Below, piece by piece: positions 1-10,106 of a stretch of 64,000 nt of DNA (position 1 is its first letter; each line of letters opens with the position of its first letter). The position numbers and the translations under genes are program-made. The notes beneath the pieces were generated by a model. The model saw nothing but the letters and a program-made list of their open reading frames with translations. It did no database searches and was not told the DNA's origin. The DNA lies in assembly GCF_003315295.1 (NCBI RefSeq), contig NZ_QNRI01000002.1:62001-126000 (forward strand), given 5' to 3'. Source of the DNA: Paraliobacillus ryukyuensis (lineage in GTDB: Bacteria > Bacillota > Bacilli > Bacillales > Amphibacillaceae).

Positions 1-2466
1 TTTTGGAACAAGGATTATGTCAATGAAGATGGTTCAAAAGGGGCTTACATGATTTATTATAGTGTTTCTTCTACTTATATTCGCTCTGCAATTGGTGTTG
101 CAGTTTCTCAAGATATTGAAGGGCCTTACAAATATGTAGATACCATCATGTATTCTGGTTTTCATAATGAAGAAGCTTATGATGCAAATAGTGATGTCAA
201 TAAACATTGGGAAAATACCAATCTGAGTGACCTAATTGAGGAAGGTGTAATCGATGAAGTCAATCCCGATTGGTTCACGGAAGAAGGAGCATACAATAAT
301 AGTTTATACACAAATGCCATTGATGCCAATATTCTTTATGATGAAAATGGTAAGTTATGGATGACTTATGGTTCTTGGTCTGGCGGAACGTTTGTATTGG
401 AATTGGATAAGGAAACAGGTCTGCCAATCTATCCAGGCGAAGATGGGCAAACAAGTGATGGTCGTATGATTGATCGTTATTTTGGTACAAAAATTGCTGG
501 TGGATATGGTCGCTCGGGCGAAGGAACGTATGCCGTTTACGATGAAGCGACAGGTTATTATTATCTCTACATCACTTATGGTGGTTTAGCGTCAGATGGT
601 GGCTACCAAATCAGACAATTCCGTTCTGAAAATATCGATGGACCATATGTGGACGCAGCTGGCAATCAAGCGGTATTTCCAGAATCATTTGATATGGGTG
701 TAGGGAATTTTCCAGGAAATGATGACCATAAACAAATCGGGAATAAAATGATCGGTAACTTCCTATTTGAACGGGCATTAGGTGAAGCTGGAGAAGGCAT
801 TGGTACTGGATATGTATCACCAGGTCACAATTCTTATTTGATTGACGATGATTTAGGAAAAGAATTTCTTGTAACACATACACGTTTTCCGCAACAAGGA
901 GAAATGCATGAAGTTCGTGTGCATCAAACGTTTAAAAATAGCAACAATTGGCCTGTTCCAACGCCATATCGTTATGCTGGTGAAACCATTAAACCAGTAG
1001 ATGAAGCGACTATTACTGGAGATTATAAATATATTAATCATGGCAAAGAAATAACAGGCGATATTACTACGTCTTCATGGATTTCTTTTAATAAAGACGG
1101 AAGTATCTCGGGTGCTGTTACTGGAACATGGAGAAAATATGATGATTATCGAGCGGAAGTAAACGTGGATGGAGAAACCTACGATGGTGTGTTTATCAAG
1201 CAGTGGGATCCAACCGCGGAAGCATGGGCGATGACATTTAGTGCAATGTCAGGTGATGGTGTTGTTATTTGGGGTAGTCATGCGGTTAATGGTTCTGATC
1301 AAGATATAATTGATGGTATTAAACAAGAGTTGTCAGAGCGTTTTGCAGACCCAGTCATCAGTGACATTGCTTTACCGACAACTGGGACCAAAGGGGCAAC
1401 AATCACATGGGAATCAGCGCAACCAGCGATTATTGCAACCGACGGTACCGTAAACCGTCCAACAGGAGAAGATGCAACGGTTGATATGACAGCTACGATT
1501 TTGTTAGGAGAGATGAAGGAAGAAGTTACCATACCAATTACAGTAAAAGCAGCCAAGGAAGGTAAATTAACAGCTTGGTATAATTTTGATGATGGATTGG
1601 GCGATCAATCAGGTAATCAAGAGGATGCGACGGTAACTGGTAACCGGATAGATAATGAAGGTGGTGAGATCACTTTTGCAGAAGGAAAAACAGGTAAAGC
1701 CTCACAGTTTGATGGCAACACAGGCCTTCGTTTAGCTGATGGATTAATTTCTGATGATAGCTATTCGATCTCCCTCTGGGTCAATCCAGAGGAATTAACG
1801 GAGTATTCCACTACCTTTTTTGGTGCAAGAACGGAAAATAATTGGATTAGCTTTGTACCAGAAACTTCATGGGGAAATACCATGGTATGGTCGCACAATG
1901 GTGATGATTGGTATGATGTTGCGACAGATTCTACGATTCCGGTGAACCAGTGGTCTCATCTAGCTTTAACAGTAGATGATGGTACAGCTACTTTTTATAT
2001 TAATGGGGAAGAAAGATTCACAGGAGAAGACTTTCCAAACATTTTTACGTCAGTAGATGGTGCCTTTAGTTTAGGCGTGAATTATTGGGATACCCCATTT
2101 AAAGGTTTAATGGATGAAGTGCGTGTCTATGACGGTGTCGCGCTTCCTAGTGACGAAATAACCATGCTATATGAAAACCCAGGGGGCCCTGCTGAACAAC
2201 CTGAAGAAGAAGCAGGAGAAGAAGGCCCATCTGATGAAGAGCTACCGGATGAAACGATTGTGGATGAAGAGGATTCATCAGGAAGTGATAGCACTATTGG
2301 TGAAATGGGTGGACAAACTGATAATCAACAACAAAATCAACAGGACGGTAATCAATTGCCTCATACGTCTACAAACATGTTCACGTATCTTCTTATTGGA
2401 GTTGGGTTATTAGTGATCGGAGGGATCACCTATTTTGTTTGGAGAAGAAAGTATAAGAGAATTTAA
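1..2466 (+). CDS. Cell-wall-anchored GH43 arabinan-type hydrolase, 5' end cut by window edge
   Basis: The frame is open from base 1 through an internal ATG at 49, so the gene starts before the window; 821 residues are visible. The N-terminal 300 or so residues carry GH43 five-bladed propeller signatures (DANILYDENGKLWMTYGSW, SPGHNS) typical of endo-1,5-alpha-L-arabinanases. A small beta domain follows, then an atrophied Ig-like domain (about residues 435-515), a LamG/concanavalin-like carbohydrate-binding domain (about 520-735) and a Glu/Asp/Gln-rich spacer. The C-terminus is a sortase signal: LPHTS, a hydrophobic helix, then the basic tail WRRKYKRI. The enzyme is therefore inferred to sit on the cell wall and cut arabinan outside the cell. 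The exact substrate is inferred; the signal peptide and first catalytic Asp lie outside the window. Confidence 0.85.
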   Translation, partial: FWNKDYVNEDGSKGAYMIYYSVSSTYIRSAIGVAVSQDIEGPYKYVDTIMYSGFHNEEAYDANSDVNKHWENTNLSDLIEEGVIDEVNPDWFTEEGAYNNSLYTNAIDANILYDENGKLWMTYGSWSGGTFVLELDKETGLPIYPGEDGQTSDGRMIDRYFGTKIAGGYGRSGEGTYAVYDEATGYYYLYITYGGLASDGGYQIRQFRSENIDGPYVDAAGNQAVFPESFDMGVGNFPGNDDHKQIGNKMIGNFLFERALGEAGEGIGTGYVSPGHNSYLIDDDLGKEFLVTHTRFPQQGEMHEVRVHQTFKNSNNWPVPTPYRYAGETIKPVDEATITGDYKYINHGKEITGDITTSSWISFNKDGSISGAVTGTWRKYDDYRAEVNVDGETYDGVFIKQWDPTAEAWAMTFSAMSGDGVVIWGSHAVNGSDQDIIDGIKQELSERFADPVISDIALPTTGTKGATITWESAQPAIIATDGTVNRPTGEDATVDMTATILLGEMKEEVTIPITVKAAKEGKLTAWYNFDDGLGDQSGNQEDATVTGNRIDNEGGEITFAEGKTGKASQFDGNTGLRLADGLISDDSYSISLWVNPEELTEYSTTFFGARTENNWISFVPETSWGNTMVWSHNGDDWYDVATDSTIPVNQWSHLALTVDDGTATFYINGEERFTGEDFPNIFTSVDGAFSLGVNYWDTPFKGLMDEVRVYDGVALPSDEITMLYENPGGPAEQPEEEAGEEGPSDEELPDETIVDEEDSSGSDSTIGEMGGQTDNQQQNQQDGNQLPHTSTNMFTYLLIGVGLLVIGGITYFVWRRKYKRI

Positions 2467-2492
2467 GCTTTCTACAAATAATTAATAACAAA

Positions 2493-2507
2493 ATGTTGAC
2501 GCTTTCA
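2493..2507 (+). promoter_or_regulatory. cre-like CcpA site overlapping the -35 box
   Basis: The 15-mer ATGTTGACGCTTTCA fits the Bacillus cre consensus WTGNNANCGNWNNCW with one mismatch and has the half-palindrome CGCTTTCA. It covers the -35 hexamer of the beta-glucoside operon promoter, so CcpA-HPr(Ser-P) bound here would block RNA polymerase when a preferred sugar is present. This is a sequence match only. Confidence 0.65.
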
Positions 2508-2524
2508 ATATAGGGGTGTATAAT
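2496..2524 (+). promoter_or_regulatory. Sigma-A promoter of the beta-glucoside operon
   Basis: TTGACG (2496-2501), a 17-base spacer and TATAAT (2519-2524) form a near-consensus promoter. Transcription would begin near 2531, upstream of the RAT site. Confidence 0.75.
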
Positions 2525-2549
2525 AAAAACAAATCAAATAAACTAAAGA

Positions 2550-2580
2550 CATGTGACTGGTAAAGCAGGCAGGATCTAAA
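2550..2580 (+). promoter_or_regulatory. Ribonucleic antiterminator (RAT) site
   Basis: The segment with TGACTGGTAAAGCAGGCA followed by GGATCTAAA matches the RAT element bound by BglG/LicT antiterminators (compare licS and bglP of B. subtilis). Its 3' part is also the 5' arm of the following terminator, so the two RNA folds exclude each other. The likely ligand is the antiterminator encoded at 6023-6874. Confidence 0.85.
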
Positions 2581-2622
2581 TTGACAAATTTTAATTTTTG
2601 TCATTTTAGGTCCTTTTTTATT
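2571..2622 (+). terminator. Regulated leader terminator
   Basis: AGGATCTAAA plus TTGACAAA pairs with TTTGTCA plus TTTTAGGTCC around a short AT loop, followed by TTTTTTTATTT. It stops leader transcription unless the RAT hairpin is stabilised by the antiterminator. Confidence 0.85.
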
Positions 2623-2661
2623 TGATTACATCTATAGAGAAATCAAAAAGGAGGCAAGGAA

Positions 2662-4524
2662 ATGGATTATAAACAGGTTGCAAGAAAAGTTATTAAATTT
2701 GTAGGTGGAAAAGAAAATGTATCACATCTTGAACATTGTTCTACAAGACTTCGATTTTCGTTGTATGATAACAACAAAGTGGACACGGAGCAATTAGAAG
2801 CAATAGACGGGGTAATGGCTGTCAAGATGTCTGGACAATGTCAAGTTGTGATTGGAAATGAAGTTGTTGAAGTGTATGATGAAGTAGTAAATGAACTAGG
2901 GGATACTGTCGTTGAAAGTGAGAATACGACGAATCAATCAAAAGAGAAGCGAAAAATTGGAAGCGTTATATTGGATTTTCTAGTCGGAGTATTTCAACCT
3001 TTAGTTCCTGCGATAGCCGGAGGTGGTGTGCTAAAATCCACCTTAATGTTGTTATCCTTATTAGGTTTGATGGACGCTGAAAGTCAAACCTATCAAATTT
3101 TTACAATGATTGGGGATGCACCACTTTATTTCCTTCCAATATTAGTAGCCATAACAACAGCAAACAAATTAAAAGCTAATGCATTAGTGGCTGCTTCTGC
3201 TGTTGGCGCATTATTGCTACCAAATTTATTGTCAATGATAGAGGACGGTGCACAATTATTTAGCTTTAATCTGCAAAGTATTGCATATGCATATCAAGTG
3301 TTTCCTGCTATTTTAACTGTTATCTTATTTGCTCAGGTTGAAAAGCTATGGACGAAGGTGTCACCGAAGCCAATTAGAATTTTCTTCGTTCCAATGATGA
3401 GTTTAGTTGTGACTGTACCGATTGCTTTGTTACTATTAGGGCCATTTGGATATACGTTAGGTCAAGGATTATCCTCTGTTATACTCACCATTTTTGAATC
3501 GGTAGGATGGATAGCAGTGGCGTTGTTAGCAGCAGTACTTCCGTTTATGGTAGCGACTGGAATGCACAAAGCAATGCTTCCTTATGCCATTACCACTATG
3601 GGAGAAATGGGAAGAGAAATTCTATATTTACCAGCCTCTTTGGCACATAACATTGCCGAAAGTGGGGCGTGTTTTGCTGTCTCAATGCGTACGAGTGATA
3701 AAAAGCTAAAAGCAACAGCGATTTCAGCTGGAATATCAGCTTTCTTTGGGATAACAGAACCTGCTTTGTATGGGGTCACCATTCAAAATAAGAAAGTACT
3801 ATCAAGCGTCATGATAGGTTCCTTTATTGGTGGTACATTTATAGGTCTAGTCGGTTTACAAGCCTTTGCCTTAGTTGGCCCGGGGGTTGCTAGTCTACCA
3901 ATGTTTATTTCGGAAGATTTACCGAGAAATATCATTTATGCAATTTTTGGGTTACTAATATCATTTTTAGCGACTTTTATCGTTACTTTGATTTTATTTA
4001 AAGAAAAGAAAGAAGATAAAGCTAAATCTAACAGTAGTAACACATCCTTGTCCCATCATACGGATCTAACAATCTATAGCCCTGTAAAAGGAGAATTGAT
4101 ACCTTTAACAGATGTGAAAGATGATGTGTTTTCAACAAAAGTGATGGGAGACGGGTTAGCGATACAACCGGAAGAAGGAGCTCTTTTTGCCCCAGCAGAT
4201 GGAAAAATTGAGATGGTCTTTAACACGAAGCATGCGTTAGGGATCGAACTAGATAATGGAGCACAGCTGTTGTTTCATGTAGGTATTGATACGGTTCAAT
4301 TACAAGGTGAATATTTTGAAGCGCATGTTGAAGTTGGTGAAGAAGTAAAACAAGGTCAACAATTATTAACGTTTGATCTTAATAAAATTATTACGGAAGG
4401 GTTTGAACCTACTATTGTTTGTGTTGTTACAAACAATGAGGATTATCAGGTTGAAGTGCAAAATCAAGATAAGCAAGTAACGGAAGAAAGTGAAATTATG
4501 ACAATAACGAAGATAGGAGAATAA
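2662..4524 (+). CDS. bglP: Beta-glucoside PTS permease EIIBCA (BglP type)
   Basis: 620 residues in the order EIIB-EIIC-EIIA. EIIB (about 1-85) has the phospho-cysteine in HCSTRLRF (Cys26). EIIC (about 105-450) is a polytopic membrane domain with the family segment GITEPALYGV. EIIA (about 470-600) has its phospho-histidine in FHVGIDT (His539). The protein would import and phosphorylate aryl-beta-glucosides or cellobiose-like sugars. The start ATG is 8 bases after AAGGAGG. It is the first gene of a three-gene operon, three bases before the glycosidase, behind the RAT/terminator leader. Exact sugar specificity cannot be read from sequence. Confidence 0.92.
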   Translation: MDYKQVARKVIKFVGGKENVSHLEHCSTRLRFSLYDNNKVDTEQLEAIDGVMAVKMSGQCQVVIGNEVVEVYDEVVNELGDTVVESENTTNQSKEKRKIGSVILDFLVGVFQPLVPAIAGGGVLKSTLMLLSLLGLMDAESQTYQIFTMIGDAPLYFLPILVAITTANKLKANALVAASAVGALLLPNLLSMIEDGAQLFSFNLQSIAYAYQVFPAILTVILFAQVEKLWTKVSPKPIRIFFVPMMSLVVTVPIALLLLGPFGYTLGQGLSSVILTIFESVGWIAVALLAAVLPFMVATGMHKAMLPYAITTMGEMGREILYLPASLAHNIAESGACFAVSMRTSDKKLKATAISAGISAFFGITEPALYGVTIQNKKVLSSVMIGSFIGGTFIGLVGLQAFALVGPGVASLPMFISEDLPRNIIYAIFGLLISFLATFIVTLILFKEKKEDKAKSNSSNTSLSHHTDLTIYSPVKGELIPLTDVKDDVFSTKVMGDGLAIQPEEGALFAPADGKIEMVFNTKHALGIELDNGAQLLFHVGIDTVQLQGEYFEAHVEVGEEVKQGQQLLTFDLNKIITEGFEPTIVCVVTNNEDYQVEVQNQDKQVTEESEIMTITKIGE

Positions 4525-5991
<1,467 letters not shown>

Positions 5992-6022
5992 CATCCATTC
6001 CTTTAAACAGAAGGGTGATCAG

Positions 6023-6874
6023 ATGATAAAAATAAAAAAAGTCTTAAATACGAGCGTTGTATTGGTCGAAAATGAGGATAAAAAAGAGTTTATTATGTTT
6101 GGTAAAGGTATTGGATTCGGACAAAAAGTTGGAAATCAAATTATGGAAGAACAAGCTGATCAACTGTTTATGCCAATTGATAATTATAAAGTAAAAGAAT
6201 TTATGCAGGTTTTAGATTCCATGTCGCCTGAATTAATAGATTTAACACAAGAAATAGTCAATTACGCAGAACAAAAACTAGAGACAAAATTAAATTCAGG
6301 TATACTCTTTACGCTTATGGATCATCTAAGCTTTGCTGTGGAGCGATATAAGAAAAATATTAACTTAACAAATCGTGTCTATTGGGAAATTAAGAGTTAT
6401 TATAAAGAAGAATTTAAGGTTGGTGAGTTTGCACTAAATCGAGTGAATGAAACATTTGATGTGGATTTACCTAAAGAAGAAGCCGCAAACATCGCTTTTC
6501 ATATCATTAATGCGCATGGAAAAGAACATGAAACGCGTGATGGGATGAAGCACGCAAAGATGATCGGTAGTATTGTGAACTTAGTTAGATATTCCATTAA
6601 TAGTAATATTGATACGGAAAGTATTCATTATACACGTTTTATTACACATGTTAAGTTTTTTGTAGAACGTTATTATGGTGGTAAGATGCTACAAGATAAA
6701 GATGATATGCTTTTTGAACAAATCGCTAATTTGTATCCAGAAGCTATGAATGGAGCTTTCAAAATTAAAGAATATATTGATCAAGTATATGGAGAGAATA
6801 TACCGAATGATGAGTTAACGTATTTAGCCGTGCATATTCATCGGTTATTGTCTTATGATCAATTAAATAACTAA
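6023..6874 (+). CDS. licT: BglG/LicT-type transcription antiterminator
   Basis: 283 residues: an RNA-binding CAT domain (1-55, IKKVLNTSVVLVEN and GKGIGFGQKVG), PRD1 (about 65-170) and PRD2 (about 172-280). The PRDs hold the regulatory histidines phosphorylated by HPr and the EIIB domain; conserved His-bearing segments are visible (DHLSFAVERY, NIAFHIINAHG, YLAVHIHRL). It should bind the RAT at 2550-2580 and allow read-through when substrate is transported. It is the last gene of the operon it is predicted to control, a positive autoregulatory layout. LicT, BglG or SacT naming is by family only. Confidence 0.9.
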   Translation: MIKIKKVLNTSVVLVENEDKKEFIMFGKGIGFGQKVGNQIMEEQADQLFMPIDNYKVKEFMQVLDSMSPELIDLTQEIVNYAEQKLETKLNSGILFTLMDHLSFAVERYKKNINLTNRVYWEIKSYYKEEFKVGEFALNRVNETFDVDLPKEEAANIAFHIINAHGKEHETRDGMKHAKMIGSIVNLVRYSINSNIDTESIHYTRFITHVKFFVERYYGGKMLQDKDDMLFEQIANLYPEAMNGAFKIKEYIDQVYGENIPNDELTYLAVHIHRLLSYDQLNN

Positions 6875-6987
6875 AGTACAGTTAATGATGGTTTTGTTTT
6901 AGGCTACAGAAAATCATTACCCGCTATTTATACGTGATAGTATATGTCAAAGGATTATATCATTTTTTATTGGAAGGCTTTATTTAG

Positions 6988-7037
6988 TAAGGGATAGTAT
7001 AGTCCCTTATTGTAACAATTCCAATTGACGTACGTCA
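6988..7037. promoter_or_regulatory. Inverted repeats upstream of the TSUP gene
   Basis: The 275-base gap 6875-7149 contains a perfect 7-base stem (TAAGGGA/TCCCTTA, 6988-7009) without a following T-run, and the 12-base palindrome TGACGTACGTCA (7026-7037). Neither fits a terminator well. They may be operators for the permease gene; no protein can be assigned. Confidence 0.35.
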
Positions 7038-7149
7038 CGTGAAGTAAAAGCCATAGCCAAAGGTTATACCCTATGAGATATAGCTATTTTTCGATTAAAG
7101 AATTGTTTGCTAAACTAAGTGAAGATAGTAGTGGACGATTTTTTAGGAG

Positions 7150-7947
7150 ATGATGGCAATCATTGTTTTATATTTTCTTATTGGGTTTTTAGCTTCTACG
7201 ATTGGAGCGATTGCTGGTTTGGGTGGGGGGGTCATCATCAAACCAGTTCTAGACTTTTTTGGTGACTTCAATTTACAAACAATCGGTGTTTTATCAGCAG
7301 CAACCGTATTCTCAATGGCTACCATGTCATTAATTAAACTTAGGAATAAGGATGTGAAAATTGATAAAATCGTAAGCTCAATCCTTGCTGGAGGTTCCAT
7401 CCTTGGTGGCATTATCGGAAAAGCAGTTTTTAATTTTATTGCAATTTCTCTAGATATACCAACAATTACAGAAATTATTCAATCATCTGTATTAGCAATA
7501 CTACTCACGCTTATCTTTGTCTACTTTTTAAATAAGAATAAACTAAAATCATTTGTTTTTAAAAATCGAATCATGATTTTCACGATTGGTTTTACACTTG
7601 GTTTCTTCTCCGCATTTCTGGGTATAGGTGGAGGACCGTTGAACGTAACCGTACTCATCTTACTTTTTTCTATGAATGCAAGAGATGCAGCCATTAATTC
7701 GATCTTTATTATCTTTTTTTCACAATTATCTGCGCTACTATTAATTGCATTTACTACTGGATTTGGCGACTATGATCTATCGATGTTATGGTACATGATT
7801 CCGGGTGGCATATTTGGTGGTCTGATAGGAGCGAATATTACAGTTAAACTATCGAATACGCAAATTGAAAAAATATTTAATATTACGGTGCTCCTTATTA
7901 TTTCGGTCAATCTATACAATATTGTGAATGTAGTTGTTACTCTATAA
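7150..7947 (+). CDS. TSUP/TauE-SafE family anion permease
   Basis: 265 residues, almost entirely hydrophobic, about eight membrane helices in two related halves. The halves carry the family glycine signatures IGAIAGLGGGVIIKP and LGIGGGPLNVTV. TSUP proteins export or import sulfite, sulfoacetate, taurine products or other organic anions. Two adjacent ATGs (7150, 7153) lie directly on AGGAG, and an in-frame stop at 7144 excludes a longer form, so the ribosome binding spacing is unusually short. The next gene is a LysR regulator of the CysL-like group, consistent with a sulfur-related role, but the substrate is unknown. Confidence 0.85.
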   Translation: MMAIIVLYFLIGFLASTIGAIAGLGGGVIIKPVLDFFGDFNLQTIGVLSAATVFSMATMSLIKLRNKDVKIDKIVSSILAGGSILGGIIGKAVFNFIAISLDIPTITEIIQSSVLAILLTLIFVYFLNKNKLKSFVFKNRIMIFTIGFTLGFFSAFLGIGGGPLNVTVLILLFSMNARDAAINSIFIIFFSQLSALLLIAFTTGFGDYDLSMLWYMIPGGIFGGLIGANITVKLSNTQIEKIFNITVLLIISVNLYNIVNVVVTL

Positions 7948-7952
7948 CCCCC

Positions 7953-7996
7953 AAAAAGTTTCAATGTAGCATATGAATGCATTGAAACTTTTTTAT
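7953..7996 (+). terminator. Rho-independent terminator after the TSUP gene
   Basis: AAAAGTTTCAATG pairs with CATTGAAACTTTT around a 13-base loop and runs into TTTTTT. Confidence 0.85.
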
Positions 7997-8040
7997 TGGC
8001 GTTATTTTTCAAAAAAATAGAACCATTTGAGGCGCATGCA

Positions 8041-8068
8041 TTTGCCATCATAAAACTTCGTATATAAT
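8041..8068 (+). promoter_or_regulatory. Probable promoter of the LysR gene
   Basis: TATAAT at 8063-8068 with a weak -35 (TTTGCC, 8041-8046) and a 16-base spacer. Confidence 0.45.
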
Positions 8069-8103
8069 AGAGATAGAATACGGATTGGCAAAGGAGCATG
8101 GAA

Positions 8104-8991
8104 ATGAATATTGAAACCTTACGGATGTTCTGTCTCGTTGTTGATACAGGTAGCATTAGTCAAGCGGCTAAATTATCGTATGTTTCACAACCCGCAGTTA
8201 CAAAACAAATGCATCAACTTGAAACGACTTATAATACGCTACTATTTGATCGAACAGATGGGCGTTTACTACTAACCGATAGCGGTAAAATACTATACCC
8301 ATTTGCTAAATCAATAGTAGCAGAGTTTAATCGATCGAAAGCGATAATTGCTGAGAATCAAACAACCTTTCATCAGTCACTAAACATTGGAGCAAGCTTG
8401 ACGATTGGGGAGTATCTTTTACCAGGTTTGCTAGGGCGATTCAAACAACAACATCCAGAGCTAAATGTTTCTCTATTAGTTGAAAACACACCAAGAATTA
8501 TTGAAGCACTGCTAGATAATGTGATTGATCTTGCCTTAGTAGAAGGAATTGTTCAAGATGACAATTTAGTGGTGGAGAATATAGCTGATGACGAGCTTGT
8601 GCTCATCCATAGTCCCGGCCACCGTTGGAAAGACAGAGAATCGATTGATGTGGCAGAATTAGCTGAGGAACACATGTTATGGCGAGAACCAGCTTCAGGA
8701 ACGAGGCTGATCATCGAGAACTTTTTAAAAACGAATGGTGTGTTGGATCAAATGCAGAGTTACATGGATTTAGGAAGTACCCAAGCAATTAAAAGTGCAG
8801 TAGAAGCAGGTCTTGGTGTCAGTATTGTATCGCGCTTAGCCGTGACAAGAGAGTTGACGCAAGGGGTACTATCGGAAGCGAAAATCAAAGATGTTCATTT
8901 CAAACGAAATCTTTGGCTAGTAAAGCAAAAGCAACGGTTCAGTAAAAACAGTGCAACCAATTTTGAAGCTTTTATTAGCAATAATACATAA
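8104..8991 (+). CDS. LysR family transcriptional regulator
   Basis: 295 residues. The N-terminal winged helix (MNIETLRMF, then SISQAAKLSYVSQPAVTKQM) is followed by a LysR substrate-binding domain (about 90-290, with SLTIGEYLLPGLLGRF). The ATG at 8104 was chosen because it is 7 bases after AAGGAG; the ATG at 8098 is only one base away from it. The SLTIGEYLLP segment also occurs in the LysR protein at 33435, so the two are paralogues of the CysL/YwfK-like type. It may control the permease just upstream and other sulfur genes; this is inferred. Confidence 0.88.
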   Translation: MNIETLRMFCLVVDTGSISQAAKLSYVSQPAVTKQMHQLETTYNTLLFDRTDGRLLLTDSGKILYPFAKSIVAEFNRSKAIIAENQTTFHQSLNIGASLTIGEYLLPGLLGRFKQQHPELNVSLLVENTPRIIEALLDNVIDLALVEGIVQDDNLVVENIADDELVLIHSPGHRWKDRESIDVAELAEEHMLWREPASGTRLIIENFLKTNGVLDQMQSYMDLGSTQAIKSAVEAGLGVSIVSRLAVTRELTQGVLSEAKIKDVHFKRNLWLVKQKQRFSKNSATNFEAFISNNT

Positions 8992-9041
8992 AAAAGGGAG
9001 GTGAAACCAGATGTTGCGTTATTCGGGGAGGTAGGAAAGTA

Positions 9042-9218
9042 ATGGAAATAACATTAATTAGACATGGGAAATCACTACTGACAGAAAACGATCGCATCAC
9101 TAGCTTTGCGTTTACATCTTGGGTGGAAAAATATGATAAACAAGTCGTGTGCGAGGAAACAAATTTCCCTTGCGAAACGGTAGCAAGAATAGCCAAAACT
9201 AACATAATGATGATTTAA
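9042..9218 (+). pseudogene. Truncated histidine phosphatase (phosphoglycerate mutase superfamily)
   Basis: A 58-codon ORF with a good ribosome binding site (GGGGAGG) begins MEITLIRHGKS, the RHG phosphate-binding motif of histidine phosphatases, and continues like the first third of the roughly 190-residue Bacillus family. The ORF stops right after KTNIMMI, where family members continue into a TSDLxR segment, and only a hairpin and an opposite-strand gene follow. The second catalytic His and the rest of the fold are missing. It is best read as a 3'-deleted remnant. Confidence 0.65.
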
Positions 9219-9221
9219 TAA

Positions 9222-9265
9222 AATAAGCCTAAATCTTCAATTAATAGTGAGGATTTAGGCTTATC
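9222..9265 (-). terminator. Terminator of the 48-residue protein gene
   Basis: The stem ATAAGCCTAAATC/GATTTAGGCTTAT is followed on the minus strand by TTTATT. It also bounds the truncated phosphatase on the plus strand. Confidence 0.7.
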
Positions 9266-9294
9266 GTTATTTCACTCATAAGTCAATGAAACGT

Positions 9295-9441
9295 TTATTT
9301 ATCTTCTTGTATCATCGCTTTTAGTTCTTCTTGTCCTTTGCGAAGTGATTTTACTTCGTTCTCCAATGTATCCATTTTCTCGATAATTGGTTTTAGTGCT
9401 TCTTCAAGCATTGCTTGCAGGCGTACTGCTTTTTCATCCAT
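9295..9441 (-). CDS. Small coiled-coil protein, 48 residues
   Basis: The minus strand has an ATG 9 bases after AAGGAG, a 48-codon frame and a terminator. The product starts MDEKAVRLQAMLEEALKPI and continues with heptad-spaced Leu/Ile/Met residues (EKMDTLENEVKSLRKGQEEL), so a single amphipathic or coiled-coil helix is expected. No family is recognised. The complete expression signals are the main support. An overlapping plus-strand frame is antisense and lacks a start context. Confidence 0.6.
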   Translation of the reverse strand: MDEKAVRLQAMLEEALKPIIEKMDTLENEVKSLRKGQEELKAMIQEDK

Positions 9442-9450
9442 CAATTTCAT

Positions 9451-10106
9451 CTCCTTCAACATATATACTTATTCTTCAATGGGGCTAATAGGGCTGAATG
9501 GATTGACTGTGCTCCTTAATTATCGGAGCGGTTGATTTAACAATTTCAATTGTACTTTCATTAAGCATAAGATAAACCCTTTGTGCTTTCATTGCTTGAA
9601 AGTGCTAAATTCACTATACATAAGTAAATACTTTAGGCGCATAAGGTAATTATCAATAATATAAGTTTAGACTTATCAATTTCTTCACATTCAAGGTCTG
9701 CTAAAAGATATATATTAAATACTTTTTTACAATAAATCTAAATCATGCTAAAAGCAATATATATAATATTACTTTTAAAAAATTGACACATTTCAAAGAA
9801 TGGAGTGTTTTACTGTGGGCAACTTACATCTTATACCGATTATTCGCTTCGCACACAAATTTATTTAGGCAAACTCCCTAAAGGGAAACGGATTGAAAGA
9901 TAGTAACTATTATTTTCGCAAAATTCTACCAAACACCTTTATTATAATTGTGAACAGTGATATTTTTACAGTGGCAACTAATATAGCATCTTTAATGAAT
10001 CTATTAGCTCTCTTAAATTAATACATAACGAAACAATCATTCTACTAACACATTCATTATTTTATTCATTAATTAACAAACCACGTCCTTTTATCACTTG
10101 TGCTCA
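9451..10106. other. AT-rich gap without a convincing gene
   Basis: About 650 bases, strongly AT-rich. The only protein-like trace is a 38-codon open stretch at 9787-9903 ending in LPKGKRIER, with no ATG and no ribosome binding site. No RNA gene or clear terminator was seen. It may be decayed sequence. Confidence 0.4.

Noticed and set aside
6988-7009. Stem TAAGGGA/TCCCTTA considered as terminator of the beta-glucoside operon
   Set aside because: No T-run follows (TTGTAACAATT), so termination is not supported; kept only as a repeat.
9338-9535. 65-codon plus-strand frame
   Set aside because: It is antisense to the 48-residue coiled-coil gene, lacks a Shine-Dalgarno, and the minus-strand frame has a full set of signals.
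9787-9903. 38-codon open stretch ending LPKGKRIER
   Set aside because: No usable start and no family match by eye; perhaps a fragment of a decayed gene, not enough to annotate.
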